Source: Vibrio sp. CB1-14
Lineage (GTDB): Bacteria > Pseudomonadota > Gammaproteobacteria > Enterobacterales > Vibrionaceae
Assembly: GCF_040412085.2 (NCBI RefSeq)
Contig: NZ_CP115920.1
Span: forward strand, 992,001-1,056,000
Reading direction: 5' to 3'
DNA: 64,000 nucleotides
Each line of letters starts with the position of its first letter. Within the stretch, counting starts at the first letter, position 1. The notes beneath the pieces are model-generated. The model searched no databases, was not told where the DNA came from, and saw only the letters and a list, made by a program, of their open reading frames with translations. Shown here in pieces: positions 46,427 to 57,073 of the stretch. The position numbers were made by a program, and so were the translations under genes.

Positions 46427-46570
46427 TCTATGTTCCTTCATTCAACCGTGGTGGTTATTGATTACCTGATAAGAATATGACTTTGTTTGGCAACGTAAAA
46501 GAACCAAATAGTTATATATTATGGAAGAAAGTTTATCGGTAGGCGTTTGAAGTGCTGTAGGAATGGTGGA

Positions 46571-46614
46571 AAGTCCCTTAGTGGCTAAGCGCTAGCGCGG
46601 CAAGCCACTAAGGA
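46571..46614. repeat. Long inverted repeat downstream of lnt
   Basis: AGTCCCTTAGTGGCT pairs with AGCCACTAAGGACT (one bulge) around a GC-rich 15-base loop. No U-tract follows on either strand, so it is listed as an inverted repeat, though it may still help end lnt transcripts. Confidence 0.6.
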
Positions 46615-46620
46615 CTGGGA

Positions 46621-48126
46621 TTAAGACTGACGACGTAAAACGCCGAAACCAAGACAAAGTGCGACCCAAATATAAAGTGGCCAGCTGCCAACTTCTCGGT
46701 ACCAGGTTGTCCCATCAGTTGGGGTGACTTCTGTACGGAGAACCGAGGTTTCAAACTGAGGAACCTCGGCAATAATGTCACCTTTATGATCGGTGACTGC
46801 CGTTACGCCATTGTTGGTTGAGCGGATTAATGGCAAACCGAGTTCTAATGCTCGCATACGGGCAATTTCCATATGTTGCAGTGGGCCGATAGAGCGGCCA
46901 AACCAAGCATCATTGGATAGGGTTAGCAGATAGTCAGTGTCGTCAGTCACGTTTTGTCTAACTTGCTCTCCAAAGATGATCTCATAACACAGAGCTGGCG
47001 CGAGATGCATGCCGTTAGCCACAATGTTTGGCTGCACATAAGCACCACGGCTGAATGATGACATTGGTAAATTAAAGAACGGTGCAATCGGCCTTAAAAT
47101 GTCACCAAACGGTACAAACTCGCCAAATGGCAGTAAGTGGTGTTTGTGGAAACGCTCATCCATATCCAACTCGTAGTCACCGTAAGGCGTTTGGCCGACC
47201 ACTAAGATGCTGTTGTAGTATTCACCAGAATCCGTTCTGTTGATAACCCCTGTAATCACCGCAGAGTTGTTCATCTTAGCGGCGGAATCTAAGTTGCTCA
47301 AAAATGAAGGCAGCTCGAATTCCATTGCAGGGATTGCCGCTTCTGGCCAGATGATAATATCCGCATCCCAGTTTTCACGAGTGAGATCCGTGTATTTCAT
47401 GATGGTTGGCCAGCGATGATTCGGAAGCCACTTTTGTGCTTGGTCGACATTACCTTGAATCAGCGCCACGGACTTGGTTCTTTGATGAGCAGGCGTGACC
47501 CATTCATAGTTTCGAAGGCCAAATCCGGTTGCTAATACCACCATAGGTATGAGTAGTAGTTGCCACTGCTTTGAAGTCGCTAGATAAGCAAGACTCCCTG
47601 CCATGATGATCGAAAGCAGTGTTATAAGTTCGACACCACCGATAGGCGCAAAGCTGCCAAGGGGAGAATCAATTTGACTGTATCCCAGCCACAGCCACGG
47701 AAATCCTGTCATCACCCAGCCGCGTGCCCAGTCAAATACAAGCCATAATGCTGGCGCCGCAATAAAATAGCGGGTTTTGTTTTCTGATGGGAAAAAGCGA
47801 TTGAGCGACCATGCAAAGAGCGCAGAATAGATGGAAAGGTAGCCGACAAGCAACGCCATTAGAAATAGGCTCGCTATCTTTGGCATACCACCGAAGGTAT
47901 CGATGCTGACGTGAACCCAACTGATTCCAGTCGCAAACTGACCAAGCCCCCATGCGTAACCAGTCCAAAGCGCGCTTTTTCTGCTTCGGCCACGGATAAG
48001 TAGCATAAGAAGGAAAGGGCTGACAATGGCAAGAGGCCAAAGCTGATACGGCGCAAAGGCGAGCGTTGTGCTTGCGCCAACAAAAGCGGCCCCAATGGGC
48101 CGCAGTAGTCGAAGACTTTTCTTCAT
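46621..48126 (-). CDS. lnt: Apolipoprotein N-acyltransferase
   Basis: This 501-residue inner-membrane enzyme adds the third acyl chain to lipoproteins. About six N-terminal helices precede a nitrilase-like periplasmic domain with the Glu (IIWPEAAIP), Lys and Cys (LCYEIIFG) catalytic set, and there is a C-terminal helix. It is downstream of corC in the miaB-ybeZ-ybeY-corC-lnt cluster. Confidence 0.97.
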   Translation of the reverse strand: MKKSLRLLRPIGAAFVGASTTLAFAPYQLWPLAIVSPFLLMLLIRGRSRKSALWTGYAWGLGQFATGISWVHVSIDTFGGMPKIASLFLMALLVGYLSIYSALFAWSLNRFFPSENKTRYFIAAPALWLVFDWARGWVMTGFPWLWLGYSQIDSPLGSFAPIGGVELITLLSIIMAGSLAYLATSKQWQLLLIPMVVLATGFGLRNYEWVTPAHQRTKSVALIQGNVDQAQKWLPNHRWPTIMKYTDLTRENWDADIIIWPEAAIPAMEFELPSFLSNLDSAAKMNNSAVITGVINRTDSGEYYNSILVVGQTPYGDYELDMDERFHKHHLLPFGEFVPFGDILRPIAPFFNLPMSSFSRGAYVQPNIVANGMHLAPALCYEIIFGEQVRQNVTDDTDYLLTLSNDAWFGRSIGPLQHMEIARMRALELGLPLIRSTNNGVTAVTDHKGDIIAEVPQFETSVLRTEVTPTDGTTWYREVGSWPLYIWVALCLGFGVLRRQS

Positions 48127-48173
48127 TTATGGTTTTCTCACTTATTCGGTGAGCTTAAGGTTGAGGTAAGTGT

Positions 48174-49070
48174 TTACTCTTCAACGCTTGAAGCAGTTTC
48201 TTGGTCCGGGATAGTCACTTGGACTTGAACCACACGACGGTTATCCGCCGCTGTCACCTTAAAGTTGTAATTTTCTATTTCAACCACTTCACCGCGAATC
48301 GGTAAGTGACCAAATGCAGTCATGACTAAGCCACCGACGGTATCCACTTCTTCATCACTAAAGCTAGAGCCAAACGTGTCGTTAAACTCTTCAATGGTGG
48401 TGAGCGCTTTCACAGCGAACGTGTGCTTACTCAGTTTTCTGATATCTAGCTCATCGTCGTCATCGAACTCATCTTCGATTTCACCAACGATTTCTTCGAG
48501 AATATCTTCGATGGTCACCAGACCCGATACTCCGCCGAATTCGTCAACAACAATGGCCATGTGATAACGCTCTTCACGGAACTCTTTCAGTAGGCGGTCT
48601 ACACGCTTACTTTCAGGAACCACTACAGCAGGGCGGATCACTTCTTCAATATCAAATGGGGCGCTGTCAGAGCCCAAGTAACGGAGGAGGTCCTTAGCTA
48701 AGAGGATGCCTTCTACATGGTCTTTATCTTCACTGATGACTGGGTAGCGTGAGTGCTGTGCGTCGGTCATTAGTGCGATCAGTTTATCGAGGTTATCGGA
48801 ACGTTCGATAGTGACCATTTGCGAACGTGGCAACATAATGTCGCGTACTCGCATTTCAGAAATTTCCATAACACCCTCAAGCATGTCGCGGGTGTCGTGG
48901 TCAATTAGGTCGTTTTCTTCAGAGTCGCGGATAACATCCACGAGCTCTTGGCGATCTTTTGGCTCTCCTTGAAAAATTTGACCTAGGCGCTCAAAGAAGG
49001 ACTTCCTACTCGGACCTTCAGATTTTTTACTTTTTCCCTCTGGCTGAGAGGGAGAAGACTCTTCGTTCAT
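48174..49070 (-). CDS. corC: CBS-domain protein CorC (YbeX)
   Basis: A 298-residue cytoplasmic protein with two CBS domains ([26 protein letters not shown]) and a C-terminal CorC/HlyC domain. It was named for Co/Mg efflux and is also linked to ribosome metabolism in E. coli. It lies between ybeY and lnt. Confidence 0.95.
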   Translation of the reverse strand: MNEESSPSQPEGKSKKSEGPSRKSFFERLGQIFQGEPKDRQELVDVIRDSEENDLIDHDTRDMLEGVMEISEMRVRDIMLPRSQMVTIERSDNLDKLIALMTDAQHSRYPVISEDKDHVEGILLAKDLLRYLGSDSAPFDIEEVIRPAVVVPESKRVDRLLKEFREERYHMAIVVDEFGGVSGLVTIEDILEEIVGEIEDEFDDDDELDIRKLSKHTFAVKALTTIEEFNDTFGSSFSDEEVDTVGGLVMTAFGHLPIRGEVVEIENYNFKVTAADNRRVVQVQVTIPDQETASSVEE

Positions 49071-49136
49071 GACTTCTCAATTCAGAATGCTACCAGATGT
49101 GTGATAGCGCACATGTGTAAAGGCGAGTTTTTGCCT

Positions 49137-49601
49137 CTACTCCTTTTCTGCAAGATATGGGTCTTCAAAGCCCATTTCAAGCATAATTTCAGTTTCCAAA
49201 GCTTCCATTTCTTCGGCTTCTTCATCTTCAATATGATCATAACCTAGCAGATGAAGACTGCCATGTACAACCATATGTGCCCAGTGTGCGTTCAAGGGCT
49301 TTGACTGCTCAATGGCCTCTTTTTCCACCACTTGGCGGCAGATAATCATATCGCCAAGGAGGTCTATCTCTACGCCTGGAGGCGCTTCGAATGGGAATGA
49401 AAGCACGTTAGTCGGCTTGTCTTTACCACGATACTCGTGATTGAGTTGGTGGCTTTCTTGCTCGTCAACGATTCGGATGGTGAGTTCCGCTTCTTTTTGA
49501 AACGGAATAATGGTTTTATCTAACCAGCGCTGAAACTCATCAGCGCTTGGCAGGCCTTGTTCTGATTCGACAGCAAGTTGTAAATCCAGTTCAATGCTCA
49601 T
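49137..49601 (-). CDS. ybeY: Endoribonuclease YbeY
   Basis: A 154-residue protein with the zinc motif [11 protein letters not shown] (H-x3-H-x5-H). It acts in 16S rRNA 3' maturation and ribosome quality control. Its ATG overlaps the ybeZ stop by one base. Confidence 0.97.
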   Translation of the reverse strand: MSIELDLQLAVESEQGLPSADEFQRWLDKTIIPFQKEAELTIRIVDEQESHQLNHEYRGKDKPTNVLSFPFEAPPGVEIDLLGDMIICRQVVEKEAIEQSKPLNAHWAHMVVHGSLHLLGYDHIEDEEAEEMEALETEIMLEMGFEDPYLAEKE

Positions 49602-50695
49602 TATTTACTTTCCGAAGGTGTGCTTGTCGCCGCGGCTTTGTCGAGTAACGCTTGTGCTGCTTCTCGCTCTTCACGACGTTTGCGCTCTATCTCTTTGCGA
49701 GCTTTTGAATCTTCCGCTTCCCACTTTTCGTAAGCGTTCACGATACGAGCGACAACAGGGTGGCGCACTACGTCGTCTGATTGGAAGAAATTAAAGCTGA
49801 TTTCATCGACTTCGTTAAGCACTTCGATAGCATGACGAAGACCAGACTTCGCGCCGCGTGGCAAGTCAATCTGAGTCACGTCACCGGTGATGACTGCGCG
49901 CGAGTTAAAGCCAATACGGGTCAAGAACATCTTCATTTGTTCAACCGTCGTGTTCTGACTCTCGTCGAGAATAATAAACGCATCGTTTAGAGTACGGCCG
50001 CGCATGTAAGCAAGCGGTGCAACTTCAATTACGTTTCGCTCAATCAGTTTTTCAACACGCTCAAAGCCAAGCATCTCGAACAGTGCGTCATAAAGTGGGC
50101 GCAAATATGGGTCGACTTTTTGGCTAAGGTCTCCAGGTAGGAATCCCAGTTTCTCACCGGCTTCAACCGCTGGTCGAGTTAATAGAATACGGCGGATCTC
50201 TTGGCGCTCCAGCGCATCAACAGCGGCGGCAACGGCAAGGTATGTTTTACCTGTACCGGCAGGGCCAATGCCAAAGCTGATGTCATGAGTGACCATGTTT
50301 ACCAAGTACTGTGCTTGGTTTGGTGTGCGTGGCTTGATGATGCCTTTTTTGGTCTTAACAAAGACTTCTTTACCGTGAGCAATTTCCGATTCGGTATTTT
50401 GCTCAAGTACGCCGGACTCTTTGACTGCTAAGTGAATCTGCTCAGGTTCAATATCTGGAGTCTGACCACGAACAGGTGCAGTGTCTACGTAGAGTGATTT
50501 AATGATGTCGAGTGCAGCAGCACTAGTATGTGGCTTACCAACGATAGTGAAGTAGTTGCTTCTGTGGTTTATTTCGACACCTAAACGGCGTTCTAAGTGT
50601 TTGATGTTGTCATCGAAAGGACCGCACAAGCTGGACAGACGGCGGTTGTCTGAAGGTTCTAGATTGATTTCTAGAGTTACGATTTGATTACTCAA
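49601..50695 (-). CDS. ybeZ: PhoH-like ATPase YbeZ
   Basis: A 364-residue PhoH-family protein with Walker A GPAGTGKT and Walker [11 protein letters not shown], plus a charged C-terminal tail rich in Arg/Glu. It is thought to partner YbeY in rRNA processing, consistent with the 1-base overlap. Confidence 0.95.
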   Translation of the reverse strand: MSNQIVTLEINLEPSDNRRLSSLCGPFDDNIKHLERRLGVEINHRSNYFTIVGKPHTSAAALDIIKSLYVDTAPVRGQTPDIEPEQIHLAVKESGVLEQNTESEIAHGKEVFVKTKKGIIKPRTPNQAQYLVNMVTHDISFGIGPAGTGKTYLAVAAAVDALERQEIRRILLTRPAVEAGEKLGFLPGDLSQKVDPYLRPLYDALFEMLGFERVEKLIERNVIEVAPLAYMRGRTLNDAFIILDESQNTTVEQMKMFLTRIGFNSRAVITGDVTQIDLPRGAKSGLRHAIEVLNEVDEISFNFFQSDDVVRHPVVARIVNAYEKWEAEDSKARKEIERKRREEREAAQALLDKAAATSTPSESK

Positions 50696-50811
50696 TGTTG
50701 CCTCGCATGTTGCCCCTTAAGGGCGATGAACGGAGCCCGATTTTGACCGGACTCCACATTTTTTCCCATATCACTCCAAAATAGCACAATGGAGCGCTTT
50801 GGGTATAGGCA

Positions 50812-52236
50812 TTAAGGCGTAAAGGTAGCCACACCTAGCTCATCTTCGCGTTTGGTTTTCGCCATCATTTGCATTGGTGAAATCACAGAGCGAAGATCCA
50901 TATCTTTTTCAGTTCTTACGAGCTCACCACGAAGAGAGTTCGCAAACACATCGGTAATTTTCACATCAACAAATTGGCCGATTAGCTCAGCGCCACCTTC
51001 GAAGTTTACAACACGGTTGTTTTCAGTACGTGCTCGTAGTTCCATTAGGTTTTTCTTTGATGGACCTTCAACAAGAACGCGTTGCTCAGTGTCTAGCATT
51101 AGACGAGAGTAGCGCATCGCTTGTGTGTTAACGGTTTGCTGTAACTCGTACAAACGATCTTTCTTAGTTTGCTCAGGCAAATCACAAGGGTAGTCAGCTG
51201 CCGGCGTACCAGGACGTGGTGAGAAGATGAAGCTAAAGCTCATATCGAAATCAACGTCTTTGATAAGCTTCATGGTGTCTTGGAAGTCTTTGTCTGTCTC
51301 ACCAGGGAAGCCAACGATAAAGTCAGAACTGATTTGAATATCAGGACGCGCTTTACGTAGCTTACGAATGATAGATTTGTACTCAATCGCCGTATGAGGA
51401 CGTTTCATCATCGTAAGGATGCGATCTGAACCGCTTTGCACCGGAAGGTGCAGGAAGCTCACAAGCTCAGGCGTGTCTTCGTATACTGCGATGATGTCAT
51501 CGGTAAACTCTAGCGGGTGGCTAGTCGTGAATCGAATACGGTCAATGCCATCGATTGACGCGACTAGGCGCAGCAGTTCCGCGAATGAACAGATGTCGCC
51601 ATCGTGCATTGGGCCGCGGTAAGCGTTAACGTTTTGACCTAGAAGGTTCACTTCACGAACGCCTTGCTCTGCAAGCTGTGCGATTTCGTATAAAACGTCA
51701 TCCATTGGACGGCTAACTTCTTCGCCACGTGTGTATGGTACTACACAGTAAGTACAGTATTTTGAGCAGCCTTCCATAATAGAAACGAACGCAGTTGCAC
51801 CTTCAGCGCGAGGCTCAGGTAGACGGTCGAATTTCTCGATCTCTGGGAACGAGATATCCATAACAGGTACTTCGTCGTTTTGCGATTGTTTGATCATTTC
51901 AGGTAGGCGGTGCAGAGTTTGCGGGCTAAAAATTACGTCTACGTATGGCGCTCGTTCGCGGATGTGGTCACCTTCTTGTGTCGCTACGCAGCCACCAACA
52001 CCGATCACAACGCCTTCTTTCTTATCTTTCAGTGTTTTCCAACGACCAAGTTGGTGGAAAACTTTTTCTTGCGCTTTTTCACGGATCGAACAAGTGTTCA
52101 ACAGTAGTACGTCTGCTTCCTCTGGCACTTCAGTTAGCTCGTAGCCATTTGCAGCATTAAGCAGATCGGCCATTTTTGATGAATCGTATTCGTTCATCTG
52201 GCAACCCCAGGTTTTAATTAGCAGTTTCTTACTCAT
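50812..52236 (-). CDS. miaB: tRNA-2-methylthio-N6-dimethylallyladenosine synthase MiaB
   Basis: A 474-residue radical-SAM methylthiotransferase. N-terminal cysteines (WGCQMN, NTCSIR, GVGGCVA) bind one cluster and CSKYCTYC binds the SAM cluster; a TRAM domain is at the C-terminus. It modifies A37 of tRNAs reading UNN codons. ATG 52236 is preferred over GTG 52239 ([15 protein letters not shown]). Divergent from ubiF, as in E. coli. Confidence 0.97.
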   Translation of the reverse strand: MSKKLLIKTWGCQMNEYDSSKMADLLNAANGYELTEVPEEADVLLLNTCSIREKAQEKVFHQLGRWKTLKDKKEGVVIGVGGCVATQEGDHIRERAPYVDVIFSPQTLHRLPEMIKQSQNDEVPVMDISFPEIEKFDRLPEPRAEGATAFVSIMEGCSKYCTYCVVPYTRGEEVSRPMDDVLYEIAQLAEQGVREVNLLGQNVNAYRGPMHDGDICSFAELLRLVASIDGIDRIRFTTSHPLEFTDDIIAVYEDTPELVSFLHLPVQSGSDRILTMMKRPHTAIEYKSIIRKLRKARPDIQISSDFIVGFPGETDKDFQDTMKLIKDVDFDMSFSFIFSPRPGTPAADYPCDLPEQTKKDRLYELQQTVNTQAMRYSRLMLDTEQRVLVEGPSKKNLMELRARTENNRVVNFEGGAELIGQFVDVKITDVFANSLRGELVRTEKDMDLRSVISPMQMMAKTKREDELGVATFTP

Positions 52237-52501
52237 CACTATCGCTCGTCAGTTATGTAAATCTTATGCTGAACTATTGTTCAATTTATAGCCACCATCT
52301 CGGCGGTAAGCGGCGTATTGTACTGCTTTAAAAACCGCCTGACTAGGGGTAGGGTAAAATCTCTTTGAGAGCTTATATTTCAATTGGTACACGTCGAAAT
52401 TAGCCCTCACAAAAGCAAGGATTTTGACGGGAAAAAACTCGCGCTTTAGCAAGTCGCTACGTACAATGAGAACACATTGATTTTAAGACAGTATTAGCAC
52501 T

Positions 52502-53656
52502 ATGGAACAGTATGAAATAGTCGTCGTAGGCGGTGGAATGGTAGGAGCAGCTCTTGCTCTCGGTCTTGCAAAGCAGGGGCGTTCAGTTGCCGTTATTGAG
52601 AAGTTCACACCGAAGCCATTTGAACAAGCCCAGGCGATGGATTTGCGTGTGTCTGCTATTTCACATCGTTCTGTTGATCTTCTGCAATCTTTAAATGCTT
52701 GGGACGCGATTCAAGACACCCGAGTCTGTCCGTACGCAAGGCTTGAAACATGGGAGGCAGACAATTGTCGAATTCGATTTAATGCCGACGAACTCGCACT
52801 CCCGCAGTTGGGTTATATCGTTGAGAATCGCATGATTCAACTAGGCCTTTGGGCTCAGTTCGCACGTTTTGAGAACCTCAAAGTCATTGAAGGTGATGGT
52901 GTTGAGAGCTTAGAACTTGCTCCAAATGACTCCAGCATCACGCTTGAATCGGGTAGGGTGCTTAAGGCGCGTTTGGTAGTGGGCGCCGATGGTGCTAACT
53001 CGAGAGTGAGACAATCTGCGGGCATTGGTATTACCGCCTGGGACTATCGCCAGGAATGTATGCTAATCAATGTTGAAACTGAGCTACCACAACAAGATAT
53101 TACATGGCAGTGGTTTACACCAAGCGGTCCTCGTTCGTTTTTGCCTCTGTGTGGTAATCAAGGCTCGCTGGTTTGGTATGATGCTCCTAAGCGTATTCGA
53201 CAGTTGAAGAATATGAATCCCGCTCAGCTAGAGTTGGAGATCGCTACTTATTTTCCGGCGGAACTCGGGAAAGTGAAAGTGCTACAACATGGTTCATTTC
53301 CACTGACCCGTCGTCATGCTCAAAGTTACCATAAGCAGGGTTGTGTTATCGTTGGTGACGCTGCACACACGATTAATCCTCTAGCGGGACAAGGGGTCAA
53401 CTTAGGCTTTAAAGATGTAGAAACACTGCTCGAATGTTTTGAGTCTAAAGGGGTGACACAACAGGCGCTGGTTCAATATGAGCGTTTACGTCGCCCAGAC
53501 AACCTACTTATGCAAACAGGCATGGATGTGTTCTACAAAGGCTTTAGTAATACGTTGCCGCCTTTGATGTTTGCACGTAACGCCATACTTAAGTTGGCGG
53601 AGCACTCTGGGCCAATTAAACAACAAGTGTTGAAATACGCCATTGGCTTAAAGTAA
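52502..53656 (+). CDS. ubiF: Ubiquinone biosynthesis hydroxylase UbiF
   Basis: A 384-residue FAD monooxygenase: N-terminal GGGMVGAALALGLAKQG, VVGADGANSRVRQ and VGDAAHTINPLAGQGVNLGF. It hydroxylates 2-octaprenyl-3-methyl-6-methoxy-1,4-benzoquinol in ubiquinone synthesis. Divergence from miaB matches the E. coli arrangement; UbiH/UbiI homologues are similar, and the context decides. Confidence 0.92.
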   Translation: MEQYEIVVVGGGMVGAALALGLAKQGRSVAVIEKFTPKPFEQAQAMDLRVSAISHRSVDLLQSLNAWDAIQDTRVCPYARLETWEADNCRIRFNADELALPQLGYIVENRMIQLGLWAQFARFENLKVIEGDGVESLELAPNDSSITLESGRVLKARLVVGADGANSRVRQSAGIGITAWDYRQECMLINVETELPQQDITWQWFTPSGPRSFLPLCGNQGSLVWYDAPKRIRQLKNMNPAQLELEIATYFPAELGKVKVLQHGSFPLTRRHAQSYHKQGCVIVGDAAHTINPLAGQGVNLGFKDVETLLECFESKGVTQQALVQYERLRRPDNLLMQTGMDVFYKGFSNTLPPLMFARNAILKLAEHSGPIKQQVLKYAIGLK

Positions 53657-53667
53657 TCAACTAAGCA

Positions 53668-54681
53668 CTAATTCCCAATCACTAAGCACGTCGGGGCAAT
53701 AACATCAGGTAGGCTTGAATGCCAATTGGGCTTACCTGTTTTAGGGTCGAGCTCGAATATTGAAACGTTATTTGAATGCTGATTGGCCGCGAGCAACCAT
53801 TTGCCATCTGGCGTGATACTGATATCTCTAGGAAATGCCCCATGCGTCTTTACATAGCCTTGATATGCAGGATGCTCCGGCTCACTCACATCAAACCAAC
53901 TTATCACAGACTCCCCACGACTGGTTAAGTACACATAACGTTCATCGACCGAGAGTTTAATGGCCGCTGCCGCTTCGTGGCATGAATGCTCTGGAAATGC
54001 AGTGATAGTAGTGACTATTTGCCACTGTTGTTTTGTTAGGGCAATCACTGTCAGAGACTCGTCGAGTTCACACAATACAAAACCGAATAGGCCATCTTGG
54101 GTAAAGCTGACATGTCTTGGTCCGCTTCCTGGTGGTAATTCCAAACGTTGAGGCTGTTGAACTTGTTTGCCTTCACAGTGGTAGAAGGTAAGCAAATCGA
54201 TACCAAGATCGACCGTGACCAATTGAGTCGTGTTAGGAATAAACATCACTTGATGTCCATGGGGTGATAGTTGGCGAGTAGCGTGAGGACCTTGGCCATA
54301 GTTGGATAGCTTGGCTATCCGTTGCCCTATCTTTCCTGCAGGCTCCAAAGCAAACAGTTCGAAGTCTCCAGTTCCGTAGTAGGCAACAGCGACTCTATCA
54401 ACAGTATCGGAAATTGCGACATGACAGGGCGCATCCCCGTCTAGCATCACTTTTTGAGAATATTGCTCATCGCCTGCAAGAAAGTGCAAAGCAGCCCCTT
54501 CCGCTTGAAAAACCTCAGACACTACATAAAGGCCATGTTGAGAATGGGTAAGGTAAGAGGGATTAACGACATCAGTTTTGACGGAGGGTGAACTTACTGC
54601 ACCGTTTGTTCCGAATTTGACTTGAGAAAAGCCAAGATGGCCTTGTTGTGAATATTGACCAATATATACGTTAGACTGCAT
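53668..54681 (-). CDS. Lactonase-family seven-bladed beta-propeller (6-phosphogluconolactonase-like)
   Basis: A 337-residue protein of the Pgl/YbhE lactonase family, with NPSYLTHSQHGLYVVSE, GPRHVSFTQDG and FPRDISITPDGKWLLAANQHSNNVSIF repeats typical of the propeller. It may hydrolyse 6-phosphogluconolactone, but related members act on other lactones, so no symbol is given. I start at ATG 54681 (MQSNVYIGQY); the frame extends to 54756 without family features. Confidence 0.8.
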   Translation of the reverse strand: MQSNVYIGQYSQQGHLGFSQVKFGTNGAVSSPSVKTDVVNPSYLTHSQHGLYVVSEVFQAEGAALHFLAGDEQYSQKVMLDGDAPCHVAISDTVDRVAVAYYGTGDFELFALEPAGKIGQRIAKLSNYGQGPHATRQLSPHGHQVMFIPNTTQLVTVDLGIDLLTFYHCEGKQVQQPQRLELPPGSGPRHVSFTQDGLFGFVLCELDESLTVIALTKQQWQIVTTITAFPEHSCHEAAAAIKLSVDERYVYLTSRGESVISWFDVSEPEHPAYQGYVKTHGAFPRDISITPDGKWLLAANQHSNNVSIFELDPKTGKPNWHSSLPDVIAPTCLVIGN

Positions 54682-54867
54682 ATCGCTGCGAACCACTTCA
54701 ATAAATAACCATATGGAACAAGAATCTGCGTGACGATGCAATTTGGATAGGGGCAATGGGAAAATCTGTGATGAGTGTTGCGAAAGATAATGCGAGTTAG
54801 TTACTTTTAGCAGGGTATTGAGTTTTCACTCACTGTATCAAAGAGTAAGTGACAAAGACATAGAAGG

Positions 54868-54896
54868 AAAAAAGGCTCGTCAAATGACGAGCCTTC
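54868..54896 (-). terminator. Terminator of the tRNA operon
   Basis: On the minus strand AAGGCTCGTCA...TGACGAGCCTT is followed by a run of T, 8 bases after the last tRNA. Confidence 0.88.
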
Positions 54897-54903
54897 TTAA
54901 TGA

Positions 54904-54988
54904 TGGTGCGGAAGGAGAGACTTGAACTCTCACACCTTGCGGCGCCAGAACCTAAATCTGGTGCGTCTACCAATTCCGCCACTTCCGC
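54904..54988 (-). tRNA. tRNA-Leu (UAG), copy 1
   Basis: 85 bases; acceptor GCGGAAG/CTTCCGC, long variable arm, anticodon TAG in loop ATTTAGG, encoded CCA. Last gene of the array. Confidence 0.97.
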
Positions 54989-55067
54989 AACAAATCTTTA
55001 TAGCTAAGAGAGTAATTGGTAAAACTCAATCTCAACGTTGTCTGGTAAGTATAACTTACAATATAAA

Positions 55068-55144
55068 TGGTGGCTACGACGGGATTCGAACCTGTGACCC
55101 CATCATTATGAGTGATGTGCTCTAACCAGCTGAGCTACGTAGCC
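55068..55144 (-). tRNA. tRNA-Met (CAU, elongator), copy 1
   Basis: 77 bases; GGCTACG acceptor, anticodon CAT in loop CTCATAA, encoded CCA. Matches the E. coli metT/metU type; a Leu-Met spacer more diverged than the other copies. Confidence 0.96.
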
Positions 55145-55185
55145 ACTCTGAGTTCTTTCGAACTTCTTTGTCTTTCAAAGAAAGA

Positions 55186-55270
55186 TGGTGCGGAAGGAGA
55201 GACTTGAACTCTCACACCTTGCGGCGCCAGAACCTAAATCTGGTGCGTCTACCAATTCCGCCACTTCCGC
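55186..55270 (-). tRNA. tRNA-Leu (UAG), copy 2
   Basis: 85 bases, identical to copy 1. Start of the first 547-base repeat period. Confidence 0.97.
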
Positions 55271-55324
55271 ATCAATTCTGTAGTCTTAGCTGATGATTGG
55301 TGAATCAGCTAGACGTTGTAATAG

Positions 55325-55399
55325 TGGCTGGGCTACCTGGATTCGAACCAGGGAATGCCGGCATCAAAAGCCGGTGCCTTACCGCTTGGCGATAGCCCA
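55325..55399 (-). tRNA. tRNA-Gln (UUG), copy 1
   Basis: 75 bases; TGGGCTA acceptor, anticodon TTG in loop TTTTGAT, encoded CCA. Confidence 0.97.
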
Positions 55400-55450
55400 A
55401 CAGATTGTTTCAGATGTCAATCACATCACTCTATGTTTCAAGAGAAATAA

Positions 55451-55535
55451 TGGTGCGGAAGGAGAGACTTGAACTCTCACACCTTGCGGCGCCAGAACCT
55501 AAATCTGGTGCGTCTACCAATTCCGCCACTTCCGC
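55451..55535 (-). tRNA. tRNA-Leu (UAG), copy 3
   Basis: 85 bases, identical to copy 1. Confidence 0.97.
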
Positions 55536-55589
55536 ATCAATTTTGTAGTCATAGTCGACGATTGGTGAATCAACTAGACGTTGTATTAG

Positions 55590-55664
55590 TGGCTGGGCTA
55601 CCTGGATTCGAACCAGGGAATGCCGGCATCAAAAGCCGGTGCCTTACCGCTTGGCGATAGCCCA
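55590..55664 (-). tRNA. tRNA-Gln (UUG), copy 2
   Basis: 75 bases, identical to Gln copy 1. Confidence 0.97.
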
Positions 55665-55693
55665 ACTGGATTGTTTGATATGTCAATCACATA

Positions 55694-55727
55694 GCTCTTT
55701 ATTTCTAAAGGCTCTTTATTTCTAAAG
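55694..55727 (+). repeat. 17-bp tandem duplication in a tRNA spacer
   Basis: GCTCTTTATTTCTAAAG is present twice (55694-55710, 55711-55727); the equivalent spacer at about 56241 has it once. This alone explains the 547 versus 530 base periods. Confidence 0.92.
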
Positions 55728-55732
55728 AAAGA

Positions 55733-55817
55733 TGGTGCGGAAGGAGAGACTTGAACTCTCACACCTTGCGGCGCCAGAACCTAAATCTGGTGCGTCTACC
55801 AATTCCGCCACTTCCGC
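55733..55817 (-). tRNA. tRNA-Leu (UAG), copy 4
   Basis: 85 bases, identical to copy 1; 547 bases from copy 2. Confidence 0.97.
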
Positions 55818-55871
55818 ATCAATTTTGTAGTCTTAGCTGACGATTGGTGAATCAACTAGACGTTGTAATAG

Positions 55872-55946
55872 TGGCTGGGCTACCTGGATTCGAACCAGGG
55901 AATGCCGGCATCAAAAGCCGGTGCCTTACCGCTTGGCGATAGCCCA
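55872..55946 (-). tRNA. tRNA-Gln (UUG), copy 3
   Basis: 75 bases, identical to Gln copy 1; 547 bases from it. Confidence 0.97.
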
Positions 55947-55997
55947 ACAGATTGTTTCAGATGTCAATCACATCACTCTATATTTCAAGAGAAATAA

Positions 55998-56082
55998 TGG
56001 TGCGGAAGGAGAGACTTGAACTCTCACACCTTGCGGCGCCAGAACCTAAATCTGGTGCGTCTACCAATTCCGCCACTTCCGC
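55998..56082 (-). tRNA. tRNA-Leu (UAG), copy 5
   Basis: 85 bases, identical to copy 1; 547 bases from copy 3. Confidence 0.97.
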
Positions 56083-56136
56083 ATCAATTTTGTAGTCATA
56101 GTCGACGATTGGTGAATCAACTAGACGTTGTATTAG

Positions 56137-56211
56137 TGGCTGGGCTACCTGGATTCGAACCAGGGAATGCCGGCATCAAAAGCCGGTGCCTTACCGCTTG
56201 GCGATAGCCCA
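56137..56211 (-). tRNA. tRNA-Gln (UUG), copy 4
   Basis: 75 bases, identical to Gln copy 1; 547 bases from copy 2. Confidence 0.97.
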
Positions 56212-56262
56212 ACTGGATTGTTTGATATGTCAATCACATAGCTCTTTATTTCTAAAGAAAGA

Positions 56263-56347
56263 TGGTGCGGAAGGAGAGACTTGAACTCTCACACCTTGCG
56301 GCGCCAGAACCTAAATCTGGTGCGTCTACCAATTCCGCCACTTCCGC
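56263..56347 (-). tRNA. tRNA-Leu (UAG), copy 6
   Basis: 85 bases, identical to copy 1; 530 bases from copy 4. Confidence 0.97.
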
Positions 56348-56401
56348 ATCAATTTTGTAGTCTTAGCTGACGATTGGTGAATCAACTAGACGTTGTATTA
56401 G

Positions 56402-56476
56402 TGGCTGGGCTACCTGGATTCGAACCAGGGAATGCCGGCATCAAAAGCCGGTGCCTTACCGCTTGGCGATAGCCCA
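56402..56476 (-). tRNA. tRNA-Gln (UUG), copy 5
   Basis: 75 bases, identical to Gln copy 1; 530 bases from copy 3. Confidence 0.97.
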
Positions 56477-56527
56477 ACAGATTGTTTCAGATGTCAATCA
56501 CATCACTCTATATTTCAAGAGAAATAA

Positions 56528-56612
56528 TGGTGCGGAAGGAGAGACTTGAACTCTCACACCTTGCGGCGCCAGAACCTAAATCTGGTGCGTCTACCAATTC
56601 CGCCACTTCCGC
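56528..56612 (-). tRNA. tRNA-Leu (UAG), copy 7
   Basis: 85 bases, identical to copy 1; 530 bases from copy 5. Junction between the Leu-Gln and Leu-Met duplications. Confidence 0.97.
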
Positions 56613-56695
56613 AACAAACTTTGTAGTTAAGAGAGTAATTGGTATAACTCAATCTTAACGTTGTACTTGAAGGTAAACCTACAAGTTTCAATAAA

Positions 56696-56772
56696 TGGTG
56701 GCTACGACGGGATTCGAACCTGTGACCCCATCATTATGAGTGATGTGCTCTAACCAGCTGAGCTACGTAGCC
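56696..56772 (-). tRNA. tRNA-Met (CAU, elongator), copy 2
   Basis: 77 bases, identical to Met copy 1. Confidence 0.96.
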
Positions 56773-56811
56773 ACTCGAGGCTCTCGCCTTACTGTTCTTT
56801 CAAAAGAAAGA

Positions 56812-56896
56812 TGGTGCGGAAGGAGAGACTTGAACTCTCACACCTTGCGGCGCCAGAACCTAAATCTGGTGCGTCTACCAATTCCGCCACTTCCGC
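56812..56896 (-). tRNA. tRNA-Leu (UAG), copy 8
   Basis: 85 bases, identical to copy 1; 284 bases from copy 7. Confidence 0.97.
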
Positions 56897-56979
56897 AACA
56901 AACTTTGTAGTTAAGAGAGTAATTGGTATAACTCAATCTTAACGTTGTACTTGAAGGTAAACCTACAAGTTTCAATAAA

Positions 56980-57056
56980 TGGTGGCTACGACGGGATTCG
57001 AACCTGTGACCCCATCATTATGAGTGATGTGCTCTAACCAGCTGAGCTACGTAGCC
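56980..57056 (-). tRNA. tRNA-Met (CAU, elongator), copy 3
   Basis: 77 bases, identical to Met copy 1; 284 bases from Met copy 2. Confidence 0.96.
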
Positions 57057-57073
57057 ACTCTTGAGAGCGAGAG

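Larger units (their letters stand above)
55186..56612 (-). repeat. Leu-Gln-Leu-Gln tandem repeat of the tRNA array
   Basis: Units start at 55186 (547 bases), 55733 (530 bases) and 56263 (partial, to 56612). Two spacer types alternate strictly after Gln: one beginning CAGATTGTTTCAGATG and one beginning CTGGATTGTTTGATATG. The unit of duplication is therefore four tRNAs, not two. Confidence 0.9.
56528..57056 (-). repeat. Leu-Met tandem duplication of the tRNA array
   Basis: The 245-base block at 56528-56772 (Leu, 83-base spacer, Met) recurs at 56812-57056; the two 83-base spacers appear identical, which suggests a recent event or gene conversion. Confidence 0.9.
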
